DNA of 64,000 nt. Source: Micromonospora_G sp044901685. GTDB taxonomy: Bacteria > Actinomycetota > Actinomycetes > Mycobacteriales > Micromonosporaceae. The stretch covers positions 1 to 64,000 of the forward strand of contig NZ_JBJDPS010000024.1 of the NCBI RefSeq assembly GCF_044901685.1, read 5' to 3'. Shown here piece by piece: positions 40,408-49,316 of this stretch. The number at the start of each line of letters is the position of its first letter. Positions within the stretch are counted from its first letter, which is position 1. The notes under the pieces are model-generated. The model was given only the letters and a program-made list of their open reading frames with translations, made no database searches and was not told the origin of the DNA. The translations under genes and the position numbers were made by a program.

Positions 40408-43400
40408 ATGTCTACTTCCTTCGCCGATCTCCAGTCCCAGCTCGGGCAGCTCTCGCTCCGCGACGCGAACCGGCTCGGCCGTCGTCTCGAGGGTGCCCGC
40501 CGCATCCGCAAGCCCGAGGCAAGGCAGTCCGTCCTGGACGAGATCGCCGCCGAGGCCGGAAAGGCATCCGAACGGCTGGCGGGACGCGCCGCGCGGATGC
40601 CCGCCCTGTCGTACCCGGAACAACTCCCGGTCAGCCAGAAGAAGGACGAGATCCTGGAGGCGATACGCGACCACCAGGTCGTGATCGTCGCGGGCGAGAC
40701 CGGCTCCGGCAAGACCACGCAGATCCCCAAGATCTGCATGGAGCTGGGGCGCGGCGTCCGGGGCATGATCGGGCACACCCAGCCCCGCAGGATCGCGGCC
40801 CGCACGGTCGCCGAACGCGTGGCGGACGAGCTGAAGACCCCGCTCGGCGAGGCCGTCGGCTGGAAAGTGCGCTTCACCGACCAGGTCAACCCGGACGCGA
40901 CCTTCGTGAAGCTGATGACGGACGGCATCCTGCTGGCCGAGATCCAGACGGACCGTGAGCTCCTCGCCTACGACACGATCATCATCGACGAGGCCCACGA
41001 GCGGTCGCTGAACATCGACTTCCTGCTGGGCTACCTCGCCCGGCTGCTGCCCAGGCGCCCCGATCTGAAGGTCGTCATCACCTCGGCGACCATCGACCCG
41101 GAGCGCTTCGCGAAGCACTTCGGCCAGGCGCCGATCGTCGAGGTCAGCGGGCGGACCTATCCCGTGGAGGTCCGCTACCGCCCCCTCCTGGAGGGGGTCG
41201 ACGGGGACACGGAGGACTCCGACCGGGACCAGATCACCGCGATCTGCGACGCGGTCGACGAGCTGGCGGGCGAGGCCCACGGCGACGTCCTGGTCTTCCT
41301 CTCCGGCGAGCGCGAGATCCGGGACACCGCGGACGCGCTGAACAAGCGCAACCTCAGACACACCGAGGTGCTCCCCCTCTACGCGCGCCTGTCCCACGCC
41401 GAGCAGAACCGCGTGTTCCAGCGCCCCCCCAACGGCATCTCCCGCCGGATCGTCCTGGCGACGAACGTCGCCGAGACCTCACTGACCGTCCCCGGCATCA
41501 AGTACGTGATCGACCCGGGCAACGCGCGCATCTCCCGCTACAGCCACCGCACCAAGGTCCAGCGGCTCCCGATCGAGCGGATCTCGCAGGCCAGCGCCAA
41601 CCAGCGCAAGGGCCGCTGCGGCCGTACGTCGGACGGCATCTGCATCCGGCTGTACTCCGAGGACGACTTCCTGACCCGTCCGGAGTTCACCGATCCCGAG
41701 ATCCTGCGGACCAACCTCGCCTCCGTCATCCTCCAGATGACCGCGGCCGGCCTCGGCGAGATCGAGAAGTTCCCCTTCATCGACCCGCCGGACCACCGCA
41801 ACATCCGCGACGGCGTGCAGCTGCTCCAGGAACTGGGCGCGCTCGAACAGGGCGAGAAGTCCCCGGAGGGCAAGAAGGGGCAACGGCTCACCCCGCTGGG
41901 CCGCAAGCTCTCGCAGCTGCCCGTCGACCCGCGCCTGGCCCGCATGGTCATCGAGGCCGACCGCAACGGCTGCGCCCGTGAGGTCATGGTCATCGCCGCC
42001 GCGCTCTCCATCCAGGACCCGCGCGAGCGGCCGTCGGAGAAGCAGACCCAGGCCGACCAGAACCACGCGCGCTTCAAGGACGAGACGTCCGACTTCCTGG
42101 CGTACCTGAACCTCTGGCGCTACATCCGCGAGCAGCAGAAGGAGCGCGGCTCGTCCTCGTTCCGCCGGATGTGCAAGCAGGAGTACCTGAACTTCCTTCG
42201 CATCCGGGAGTGGCAGGACATCTACACGCAGCTGCGTACGGTCGCCAAGCAGATGGGCATCGCCGTCGAGGAGCCCAAGGACGACGAGGGCGTCCCGGAG
42301 CAGGCGGTGCACACCTCCCTGCTGGCCGGACTCCTGTCGCACATCGGGCTGAAGGACACCGAGAAGAACGAGTACATCGGTGCCCGCAGCGCCAAGTTCG
42401 CGATCTTCCCGGGCTCCGCGCTGTTCAAGAAGCAGCCCCGCTTCGTGATGTCGGCCGAGCTGGTCGAGACGTCCCGGCTGTGGGCGCGGGTCAACGCGAA
42501 GGTCGAGCCGGAGTGGATCGAGCCGGTCGCCCAGCACCTGCTGAAGCGCACCTACAGCGAGCCGCACTGGGAGAAGGACCAGGCGGCGGTCATGGCGTAC
42601 GAGCGGGTCACGCTCTACGGGGTACCGATCGTCGCCCAGCGCAAGATCAATTTCGGCCGTATCGACCAGGAGGCGTCCCGCGATCTGTTCATCCGCAACG
42701 CCTTGGTCGAGGGGGACTGGCGCACACACCACCAGTTCTTCCAGGACAACCGCAAACTGCTCGGCGAGGTCGAGGAGTTGGAGCACCGCGCCCGGCGCCG
42801 CGACATCCTCGTGGACGACGAGACGCTCTTCGACTTCTACGACCGGCGGATCCCGGAGCACATCGTCTCCGGCGCCCACTTCGACTCCTGGTGGAAGCAC
42901 AAGCGCCGCGACGAGCCCGACGCGCTCGACTTCGAGCGCTCGATGCTCATCAACGAGAAGGCCGGGGCCGTCACCAAGGACGACTACCCGGACTCCTGGC
43001 GGCAGGGGAAGCTCAAGTTCCGGGTGACCTACCAGTTCGAGCCGGGCGCGGACGCCGACGGTGTGACGGTCCACATCCCGCTCCAGGTGCTCAACCAGGT
43101 CACCTCCGAGGGCTTCGACTGGCAGATCCCGGGCCTGCGCGAGGACGTCGTCACCGAGCTGATCCGCTCGCTGCCCAAGCCGATCCGCCGGCACTACGTC
43201 CCGGCGCCGAACTACGCCGCGAAGTTCCTGGACCGGGCCGTCCCGCTCCAGGAGCCCCTGCCGCTCACGCTGGCCCGTGAGCTCAAGCGGATGGTCGGTG
43301 TACCGGTCACGGCCGACGACTTCGACCTGTCCCGGGTCCCGGACCACCTGAAGATCACCTTCCGGATCACCGACGAGCGGCGCCGCAAGGTCGCCGAGGA

Positions 43401-44370
43401 CAAGGACCTGGAGGCGCTGAAGGTCCGGCTGCGCCCGAAGGCCCGTCAGGCCCTCTCCCAGGCCGCGGCGGCGACGGCCGGGCCCTCGGGCGAGTCCGTC
43501 GAGCGCTCGGGCCTCACGGACTGGACGATCGGCACGCTGGACAAGGTCTTCGAGGCCCGGAGGGCCGGCCAGCCGGTGAAGGCCTACCCGGCCCTCGTCG
43601 ACCAGGGCGGGACGGTCGCCGTACGGCTCTTCGACACCGTGGCCGAGCAGCAGCAGGCGATGTGGCGCGGCACCCGGAAGCTGATCCTGCTCAACATCCC
43701 GGTGAACCCGGCCAAGTTCGCCTCGGACAAACTCACCAACCAGCAGAAGCTGGCGCTGTCCCGTAACCCGCACGGCTCGATCCAGGCGCTCTTCGACGAC
43801 TGCGCGACGGCGGCCGCCGACCGGCTGATCGCCGCGCACGGCGGCCCGGCCTGGGACGAGGCGTCCTTCCGCGGGCTGTACGACAAGGTGCGGGCGGACC
43901 TCGTGGACCTGACCGTCCGCACGATCGGGCAGGTGCAGCAGATCCTGGCCGCCTGGCAGGCCTGCGAACGCCGGCTGAAGTCCACGAACAGCCTGGTCCT
44001 GATCGACAACGTGACGGACGTACGCGATCACCTCGCCCGCCTCGTGCCCCCGGGGTTCGTCACCATGACCGGGCTGCGCAGGCTGCCCGACCTGATGCGC
44101 TACCTCGTCGCCGAGGACCGCCGGCTCCAGCAGATGCCGACGAACGTCCAGCGCGACACCACGCGGATGGAGAAGGTCCACGAGATGCAGGACGAGTACG
44201 CCTGGCTGCTGGAGCAGTTGCCGCAGGGCCGTCCCGTTCCGCAGGAGGTCCTGGACATCAGGTGGATGATCGAGGAGTTGCGGGTGAGCTACTTCGCCCA
44301 CGCGCTGGGCACCGCGCAGCCCGTGTCCGACAAGCGGATCGTGAAGGCGATCGACGCGGCGGCGCCGTGA
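40408..44370 (+). CDS. hrpA: ATP-dependent RNA helicase HrpA
   Basis: A 1320-residue DEAH-box helicase, the usual length for HrpA. Walker A is GETGSGKT (96-103), the DEAH box reads DEAHERS (about 193), SAT follows, and the C-terminal helicase motif is QRKGRCGR. The helicase-associated, OB-fold and DUF3418-type C-terminal regions fill the rest to the end. It acts in mRNA processing and, in E. coli, rescue of stalled ribosomes. ATG 40408 has GGGG at 5 nt. It stands alone, followed by tRNA-Asp. A long antisense frame beneath it is only a codon-bias shadow. Confidence 0.96.
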   Translation: MSTSFADLQSQLGQLSLRDANRLGRRLEGARRIRKPEARQSVLDEIAAEAGKASERLAGRAARMPALSYPEQLPVSQKKDEILEAIRDHQVVIVAGETGSGKTTQIPKICMELGRGVRGMIGHTQPRRIAARTVAERVADELKTPLGEAVGWKVRFTDQVNPDATFVKLMTDGILLAEIQTDRELLAYDTIIIDEAHERSLNIDFLLGYLARLLPRRPDLKVVITSATIDPERFAKHFGQAPIVEVSGRTYPVEVRYRPLLEGVDGDTEDSDRDQITAICDAVDELAGEAHGDVLVFLSGEREIRDTADALNKRNLRHTEVLPLYARLSHAEQNRVFQRPPNGISRRIVLATNVAETSLTVPGIKYVIDPGNARISRYSHRTKVQRLPIERISQASANQRKGRCGRTSDGICIRLYSEDDFLTRPEFTDPEILRTNLASVILQMTAAGLGEIEKFPFIDPPDHRNIRDGVQLLQELGALEQGEKSPEGKKGQRLTPLGRKLSQLPVDPRLARMVIEADRNGCAREVMVIAAALSIQDPRERPSEKQTQADQNHARFKDETSDFLAYLNLWRYIREQQKERGSSSFRRMCKQEYLNFLRIREWQDIYTQLRTVAKQMGIAVEEPKDDEGVPEQAVHTSLLAGLLSHIGLKDTEKNEYIGARSAKFAIFPGSALFKKQPRFVMSAELVETSRLWARVNAKVEPEWIEPVAQHLLKRTYSEPHWEKDQAAVMAYERVTLYGVPIVAQRKINFGRIDQEASRDLFIRNALVEGDWRTHHQFFQDNRKLLGEVEELEHRARRRDILVDDETLFDFYDRRIPEHIVSGAHFDSWWKHKRRDEPDALDFERSMLINEKAGAVTKDDYPDSWRQGKLKFRVTYQFEPGADADGVTVHIPLQVLNQVTSEGFDWQIPGLREDVVTELIRSLPKPIRRHYVPAPNYAAKFLDRAVPLQEPLPLTLARELKRMVGVPVTADDFDLSRVPDHLKITFRITDERRRKVAEDKDLEALKVRLRPKARQALSQAAAATAGPSGESVERSGLTDWTIGTLDKVFEARRAGQPVKAYPALVDQGGTVAVRLFDTVAEQQQAMWRGTRKLILLNIPVNPAKFASDKLTNQQKLALSRNPHGSIQALFDDCATAAADRLIAAHGGPAWDEASFRGLYDKVRADLVDLTVRTIGQVQQILAAWQACERRLKSTNSLVLIDNVTDVRDHLARLVPPGFVTMTGLRRLPDLMRYLVAEDRRLQQMPTNVQRDTTRMEKVHEMQDEYAWLLEQLPQGRPVPQEVLDIRWMIEELRVSYFAHALGTAQPVSDKRIVKAIDAAAP

Positions 44371-44483
44371 GGGCACCTGGCGCGTCGTGACGGCGCCCGC
44401 ACCGTGGGTGAGTTCGACCTGGCCCCGCGACCTCCTGTAGTGTCTGTCTTCGCAGCAAGCCGCAAGGCAAGCGGCGAAAACCT

Positions 44484-44558
44484 GGTCCTGTGGAGCAGTT
44501 TGGAGTGCTCGCCACCCTGTCAAGGTGGAGGCCGCGGGTTCAAATCCCGTCAGGACCG
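44484..44558 (+). tRNA. tRNA-Asp (GTC), copy 2
   Basis: A 75-nt cloverleaf identical to the copy at 38299. It stands alone 113 bp downstream of hrpA. Confidence 0.94.
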
Positions 44559-44565
44559 CAGTAGA

Positions 44566-44598
44566 CGAAAGCCCGGATCCCCTGGATCCGGGCTTTCG
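44566..44598 (+). terminator. Terminator of tRNA-Asp copy 2
   Basis: A 15-bp perfect stem (CGAAAGCCCGGATCC and complement) with a 3-nt loop, 7 bp after the tRNA. Confidence 0.8.
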
Positions 44599-44698
44599 TG
44601 CGTCTTGACGCCGGGACCGGTCGCGGGTAACCCCGTAGGACGGAGTCCGTCCTCGTTCCACCCGACAGGGCGGCCGGGTCCACCGGGAGGCCGCACGC

Positions 44699-45046
44699 AT
44701 GTCTGCGCCCACGGCAAGGCACGAGACCCGCGCGCTGCTGCGCGCCCATCTGGCGGCGGCGTCCGGCTACCGCCACCTCACCCGGCACTGCCCGATCTGC
44801 CACCGCCTCCTGCGGCTCGCCATGGAGCCCCTGACGGCCCCACAGGAACTCCCGGCACTCCGGGAACCCGGCAACTCACCCGAGGCACGGAACGCCCCGG
44901 AGGCGGCCGGTGACGGCCACGGAAGGGGTACCGAGGAGGGGAGCGGCCCGGCCGGCACCCCGACCGAGGACGGGAACGTCCGCGCGGAGCCCGACCGGGA
45001 CCGCCACGCGACCCGCCCCGGCGGCGAAGGCCCTCCCGCGGCATGA
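44699..45046 (+). CDS. Small protein, DUF6274-like
   Basis: A 115-residue protein. The N-terminal 45 residues are ordered and basic and contain RHCPICHRLL, a CxxCH knuckle; the remainder is Gly/Pro/Glu-rich and disordered. The front half resembles Streptomyces proteins annotated DUF6274, from memory. ATG 44699 follows GGGAGG at 8 nt. The function is unknown; it sits between tRNA-Asp and bldC. Confidence 0.65.
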   Translation: MSAPTARHETRALLRAHLAAASGYRHLTRHCPICHRLLRLAMEPLTAPQELPALREPGNSPEARNAPEAAGDGHGRGTEEGSGPAGTPTEDGNVRAEPDRDRHATRPGGEGPPAA

Positions 45047-45183
45047 CGGTCCGTCGCGGCCGAGGACGTTCCCGCGGTGGCGCGCCCGCAGTTGGCAAGG
45101 GCACGCCGATGTGACGGGAGTCACTTAATCCGTTTTGCCGAAGGGGTACTTTACGCACTTCCTACAACTGGCGAATTTAATAT

Positions 45184-45195
45184 GTGCAATTGCAC
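45184..45195. promoter_or_regulatory. Palindrome GTGCAATTGCAC in AT-rich patch
   Basis: A perfect 12-bp palindrome inside an unusually AT-rich 70-bp patch (45120-45200). No gene is supported in the 45047-45413 gap, and the function of the patch is unclear. The half-site GTGCAAT recurs upstream of bldC at 46089. Confidence 0.4.
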
Positions 45196-45413
45196 TGCCC
45201 GTGAAGTACATCCCGGACCGTTCAGCACGAGCTGCCCCACGACGTCCGGGACCCGGGCGAACAGGCCCGAACAGTCCCGCCCACAGTCGCACTCGGGCCC
45301 GCGCAAACCGACTCGTCGGCCGGTTCGGGCATCCACCACGACCGTTCGGAGCCCGCCGCACTCCGGCAACGACCGGCCCGGACTCGCTCCCGCGAACCTT
45401 TCGGGAAACAAAA

Positions 45414-45447
45414 GATCGCGCTGGACCCGGCGGAGTCCAGCGCGATC
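45414..45447 (-). terminator. Putative terminator downstream of bldC
   Basis: A perfect 13-bp stem (GATCGCGCTGGAC and complement) with an 8-nt loop, 136 bp after the bldC stop. The 45448-45582 interval would be a 3' untranslated region. Confidence 0.6.
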
Positions 45448-45582
45448 GAACGACGAATCCTGTAAGTGTCACAGGCACGGCGCCCGTTGGGGCAGGCGCC
45501 CGTCGTGTGGAGCTATGAGTGGGATCACCGGGGGTTGGGGGACCCGACGGTGCCCTGTTGTGGCTGCGGCGACAGGGGTGTG

Positions 45583-45789
45583 TCAGGCCTCACTGCGCTG
45601 CTGCGGAATACCCGCAAGCAGTGCGCGGACCTCTGCCTCGCGGTACCGACGATGTCCACCGAGCGTGCGGATGGACGTGAGCTTGCCGGCCTTTGCCCAC
45701 CGTGTGACCGTCTTCGGGTCCACGCGGAACATCGTGGCAACCTCAGCCGGGGTCAGCAGCGGCTCGGCATCAGGGGTGCGAGCGGTCAT
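45583..45789 (-). CDS. bldC: Developmental regulator BldC (MerR-like)
   Basis: A 68-residue protein consisting of a single MerR-like winged helix (LTPAEVATMFRVDPKTVTRW, then GKLTSIRTLGGHRRY). It matches remembered BldC over its whole length. It is a global developmental regulator that binds direct repeats as head-to-tail oligomers and holds back the onset of sporulation. The ribosome binding site GAGGAGG lies 6 nt before the ATG. A perfect hairpin lies just upstream of it, and a 660-bp repeat-rich region separates bldC from the next gene. Confidence 0.97.
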   Translation of the reverse strand: MTARTPDAEPLLTPAEVATMFRVDPKTVTRWAKAGKLTSIRTLGGHRRYREAEVRALLAGIPQQRSEA

Positions 45790-45805
45790 GAGCGGCCTCC
45801 TCGGG

Positions 45806-45827
45806 AGAACCGAACAACCTCGGTTCT
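45806..45827 (-). promoter_or_regulatory. Hairpin in the bldC 5' region
   Basis: On the minus strand AGAACCGA and TCGGTTCT (perfect 8-bp arms, 6-nt loop) end 17 bp before the bldC start, abutting its Shine-Dalgarno. It could be an operator or an mRNA structure affecting initiation. Confidence 0.5.
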
Positions 45828-46030
45828 TTCCTCTAAATTCTGCACCTTGACCCGCGTTGCCCGAAATGGCGGACGCGGGCCGAGTCGGTTATAGGACGAA
45901 CGGCTTGTCCTCGGCACTACAACTACACCATCCGTCCAGCCACGTCGGCCAAACCGATGGAATTGCCCTCCCAGGTGTTCATCAGCGACGGAAGCCGATG
46001 GACCATGCCATAGCGGACAGTCACACCCCA

Positions 46031-46107
46031 GTGACGATCAGTCACAGGACAACCAGGAGTCGTCAGAAGTCGTCAGACCCCCCATAGCGTGCAATGCAGA
46101 GCATTGC
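46031..46107. promoter_or_regulatory. Cluster of repeats upstream of bldC
   Basis: Within 77 bp lie an inverted repeat GTGAC-GATCA-GTCAC (46031-46045), a perfect 10-bp tandem duplication AGTCGTCAGA (46058-46077) and an inverted repeat GCAATGC-AGA-GCATTGC (46091-46107). The cluster is about 240-320 bp upstream of bldC and is the main candidate control region of the 659-bp gap 45790-46448. No gene is supported in that gap. Confidence 0.5.
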
Positions 46108-46448
46108 GCACACACTTGGGCGAACAGAGCCCTCCCCGGACTCCTTGTCCTATTTTGGCATGAGGAGTAGGGAAGGGCGCAAGGGCCCCGTAAGTGCTGT
46201 CCGTCACGCTTGAGGCAAAGGCCCGGTTCAGGACGTAGGTCCCGGCCCCGAAGGAGTGACCCTTCACCTCACCTGTCACACGCATCACGGCGCGTACAGG
46301 TTCACGGACCCTCGGATCACCTCACCGCATCCCCGTTCACCTCCGCCGCACTCCTGGCGCCCCCGGATGTCGGACACCTCACGCGATGTCTATTCCCTTA
46401 CCTAAGCTCCTCTATGCGGCGGTGCGTTGGGATTAACACCGCTTCGGG

Positions 46449-47324
46449 CTAGTTGAAGGATTGTAGGTCGCGAACCGCCCGCCAGCGGTCGGCGAGACGC
46501 CCGTACGCGACACCCGCCGCGTCGTTGTCCCCGGCCCGCAGCGCCGCGATGCCCTCGGCCACGTCCGCGGCCGACCGGTCACCGGCGAGCTGTTCAGCGC
46601 TCAGCGCGTGCACCAGACCGCCGTAGTCCAGCTCGACCAGGCCACGCGGATGGAACTCCTCCAGCCAGCGCCCCACATCGACGAGCCCCTCGGTGAGCGG
46701 GCCCTCGTCGACCGTCTCCCGCAGTGTCCGCAACGCCCTCGCGAGCCGGCGGCGGGCCTGCACCATCGGGGTGCGGTAGCGCAACAGGGGCCGCACCCCG
46801 CCGGCGCCCGCAGCGACGTACTCGCGCTCCTCGTCGTCGAACAGCACGAACCAGCGCACCGGCACGTGCCACACCGTCGTCCGGATCCAGGGACGGGCGT
46901 CCGGGTTCCGCTCCGCCCAGCGCTCGTAGTCCGAGGCGGCCTGGCCCCGCACCACCGGGGGCAGCACCGCGTCCAGCACTGTGGCCGGAAACAGACCCCC
47001 CAGTTCACTCAGGGCCATCCAGCCACGCATCCGGGTCCGCCACGGACAGACGCAGACCTCCCCGTCGAGGACCGAGACGAAGGCGTCCCCGCTCTCGTGC
47101 ACCCGCACCGGCACCGGCGGCGTGGAGACCAGGTCCGCCAGCGAGCGGCGCAGTTCGTCCTGTGCCGTCGGGAGCTCGGAGCGCTGCGCGTAGCGCGCCC
47201 AATGGCTGCGTTCGGGCTCCCCGAAAGCCGCGAGCGGCTCGTACACCCGCAGATAGGACGTGTATGGGACGAGCACCGAAGACACCACCGACATGCGGTA
47301 AATCGTGTCACGCCCGTACTCCAC
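46449..47324 (-). CDS. Conserved protein of unknown function
   Basis: A 291-residue soluble protein, Trp- and Arg-rich, without recognised domain. Stretches such as VSSVLVPYTSYLRVYEPL and VCVCPWRTRMRGW recall a protein conserved in Streptomyces between bldC and vdh. It may belong to the conserved core rather than being acquired. The GTG 47324 start is chosen from remembered homologues; ATG 47294 is possible. Neither has a strong ribosome binding site. It is divergent from vdh. Confidence 0.7.
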   Translation of the reverse strand: MEYGRDTIYRMSVVSSVLVPYTSYLRVYEPLAAFGEPERSHWARYAQRSELPTAQDELRRSLADLVSTPPVPVRVHESGDAFVSVLDGEVCVCPWRTRMRGWMALSELGGLFPATVLDAVLPPVVRGQAASDYERWAERNPDARPWIRTTVWHVPVRWFVLFDDEEREYVAAGAGGVRPLLRYRTPMVQARRRLARALRTLRETVDEGPLTEGLVDVGRWLEEFHPRGLVELDYGGLVHALSAEQLAGDRSAADVAEGIAALRAGDNDAAGVAYGRLADRWRAVRDLQSFN

Positions 47325-47471
47325 CAGGGGGTGATCCCGCGCACCGGAACAGATCCGCGTGTTCCGAGGACTTACGCTCTTGCCCAGTCGGACCGGCCGG
47401 TGCCGGTCCGTCCGGGACCCTCCCCACCTTCAGGAGGGTCTTCCGCCGCTTCGTACTTGGGAGTCACCACA

Positions 47472-48563
47472 GTGACCGATGTGACCGGCGTACCTGTAGA
47501 CGTGCTGCGCACCCTCTTCCGCTCGGAACAGGGTGGCCACGAGCAAGTCGTGATCTGCCAGGACCGCGCCACCGGCCTCAAGGCCGTCATCGCCCTCCAC
47601 TCGACCGCCCTGGGCCCCGCCCTCGGCGGCACCCGCTTCTACCCGTACGCCTCCGAGGAGGAGGCCGTCGCGGACGCGCTGAACCTGTCGCGCGGCATGT
47701 CGTACAAGAACGCCATGGCCGGCCTCGACCACGGCGGCGGCAAGGCCGTGATCATCGGCGACCCGGAGCTGATCAAGTCCGAGGGACTGCTCCTGGCCTT
47801 CGGCCGGTTCGTGGCCTCGCTCGGCGGGCGCTACGTGACCGCCTGCGACGTCGGCACCTACGTCGCGGACATGGACGTCGTCGCCAGGGAATGCCGCTGG
47901 ACCACCGGCCGGTCCCCGGAGAACGGCGGGGCGGGCGACTCCTCGGTCCTCACCGCGTTCGGCGTCTTCCAGGGCATGCGGGCCTCCGCCCAGCACCTGT
48001 GGGGCGACCCCACGCTGCGCGGCCGGAAGGTCGGCGTCGCCGGGGTCGGCAAGGTCGGCCGCCACCTCGTCGCGCACCTGCTCAGCGACGGTGCCGAGGT
48101 CGTCGTGACCGACGTGCGCGAGGAGTCCGTACGCGCCATCACCGACCTGCACCCCGAGGTCACCGTGGCCGCGGACACGGCCGCGCTGATCCGCACCGAG
48201 GGCCTCGACGTCTACGCCCCGTGCGCACTGGGCGGCGCGCTCAACGACGAGAGCGTCCCCGTCCTCACGGCGAAGGTGGTGTGCGGAGCGGCCAACAACC
48301 AGCTGGCCCACCCGGGCGTGGAGAAGGATCTCGCCGACCGTTCGGTCCTGTACGCACCCGACTACGTCGTGAACGCCGGTGGTGTGATCCAGGTCGCGGA
48401 CGAGCTCTACGGTTTCGACTTCGACCGGTGCAAGGCGAAGGCGACGAAGATCTTCGACACCACGCTGGCCATATTCGCACGTGCGAAGGCGGATGGAATC
48501 CCTCCGGCCGCGGCGGCGGACCGGATCGCCGAGCAGCGCATGGCCGAGGCGGCCCGCCGCTGA
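47472..48563 (+). CDS. vdh: Valine (branched-chain amino acid) dehydrogenase
   Basis: A 363-residue Glu/Leu/Phe/Val-dehydrogenase. Catalytic lysines are in MSYKNAMAG (K79) and GGGKAVI (K91). The NAD-binding glycines are in GVAGVGKVGRHL. It oxidatively deaminates valine, leucine and isoleucine, feeding precursors for fatty acids and macrolides, and equals vdh in S. coelicolor by length and synteny. The GTG start has GGGAG at 8 nt. Confidence 0.93.
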   Translation: MTDVTGVPVDVLRTLFRSEQGGHEQVVICQDRATGLKAVIALHSTALGPALGGTRFYPYASEEEAVADALNLSRGMSYKNAMAGLDHGGGKAVIIGDPELIKSEGLLLAFGRFVASLGGRYVTACDVGTYVADMDVVARECRWTTGRSPENGGAGDSSVLTAFGVFQGMRASAQHLWGDPTLRGRKVGVAGVGKVGRHLVAHLLSDGAEVVVTDVREESVRAITDLHPEVTVAADTAALIRTEGLDVYAPCALGGALNDESVPVLTAKVVCGAANNQLAHPGVEKDLADRSVLYAPDYVVNAGGVIQVADELYGFDFDRCKAKATKIFDTTLAIFARAKADGIPPAAAADRIAEQRMAEAARR

Positions 48564-48581
48564 CGTACGGCGGGGCGTCGA

Positions 48582-48623
48582 GCCTCCGTCACCGGGCGCG
48601 GTCCGGATCCCGGTGACGGAGGC
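48582..48623 (+). terminator. Terminator of vdh
   Basis: A perfect 15-bp stem (GCCTCCGTCACCGGG and complement) with a 12-nt loop, 19 bp after the vdh stop. The rest of the 48564-48905 gap holds the promoter of the next gene. Confidence 0.75.
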
Positions 48624-48905
48624 GTCGTACGGCTGGGGGCGGCCGGCGGGCCCCGGGGAGACAAGACTCACTCCGGTCGGCGGGTCGGCCGCCCACAAGA
48701 GGTTAAAATCGGGTGTGACCAGCGAGGACGGGCTCCTCCACGGTCCTGCGGGACGGCGCGTGACGCGGGCGGCGTACCGTATGGCCAAGGAAGCAGGTAC
48801 CGTTAAAGCCACGGGCGCGGTCTCTCAACTGAGAGTCCGTCCTGAAACATGAACGCGTGTCAAGACTCTGGGGCCGTCGAGCCCCGTCACCGAGGGGGTC
48901 GAGCC

Positions 48906-49163
48906 ATGGGGCGCGGCCGGGCAAAGGCCAAGCAGACCAAGGTCGCCCGCCAGCTGAAGTACAGCAGCGGCGGAACCGACCTGTCGCGTCTGGCCAATGA
49001 GCTGGGCGCATCGCCTTCGAGTCAGCCACCGAACGCAGAGCCGTTCGAGGACGACGACGAGGAAGATGACCCGTACGCACAGTACGCGGATCGTTACAAC
49101 GACGACGAGGACGCGGACGGGGACGACAAGTCCGGTCCGTCGTCACAGCGCCGCGGCGCTTGA
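48906..49163 (+). CDS. DUF3073-family protein
   Basis: An 85-residue protein with a basic N-terminus (MGRGRAKAKQTKVARQLKY) and a strongly acidic C-terminal half. This is the conserved actinobacterial DUF3073 family of unknown function. The charge split suggests nucleic-acid or ribosome association followed by a disordered acidic tail. GAGGGGG lies 7 nt before the ATG. Confidence 0.9.
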   Translation: MGRGRAKAKQTKVARQLKYSSGGTDLSRLANELGASPSSQPPNAEPFEDDDEEDDPYAQYADRYNDDEDADGDDKSGPSSQRRGA

Positions 49164-49180
49164 CCTCGCACTGACACATC

Positions 49181-49210
49181 AACCCGGTCCGGGCCCGCCC
49201 GGACCGGGTT
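49181..49210 (+). terminator. Terminator of the DUF3073 gene
   Basis: A perfect 13-bp stem (AACCCGGTCCGGG and complement), 4-nt loop, 17 bp after the stop. Confidence 0.75.
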
Positions 49211-49274
49211 CTGTGCTGTCCGGGGCCGAAACGGTCCACGCACTCGCACAGGACCTCGTGACCGGCGCCACGTG

Positions 49275-49306
49275 CCGCCGGTCCGGTGCTGTGGCCGGAC
49301 CGGCGG
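49275..49306 (-). terminator. Terminator of purF-purM
   Basis: A perfect 12-bp stem (CCGCCGGTCCGG and complement), 8-nt loop, 10 bp after the purM stop. Confidence 0.75.
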
Positions 49307-49316
49307 TCATGGCGTC

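Noticed and set aside
41479..44712. 1077-codon open frame antisense to hrpA
   Set aside because: It mirrors hrpA codon bias, is Arg/Leu/Asp/Val-rich with no domain, and runs into the tRNA-Asp gene.
46073..46288. 71-codon minus-strand ORF upstream of bldC
   Set aside because: Composition is not coding-like and it overlaps the repeat cluster; more likely regulatory DNA.
48714..48851. 45-codon GTG ORF upstream of the DUF3073 gene
   Set aside because: Third positions are mixed and it has no ribosome binding site; it overlaps the probable promoter.
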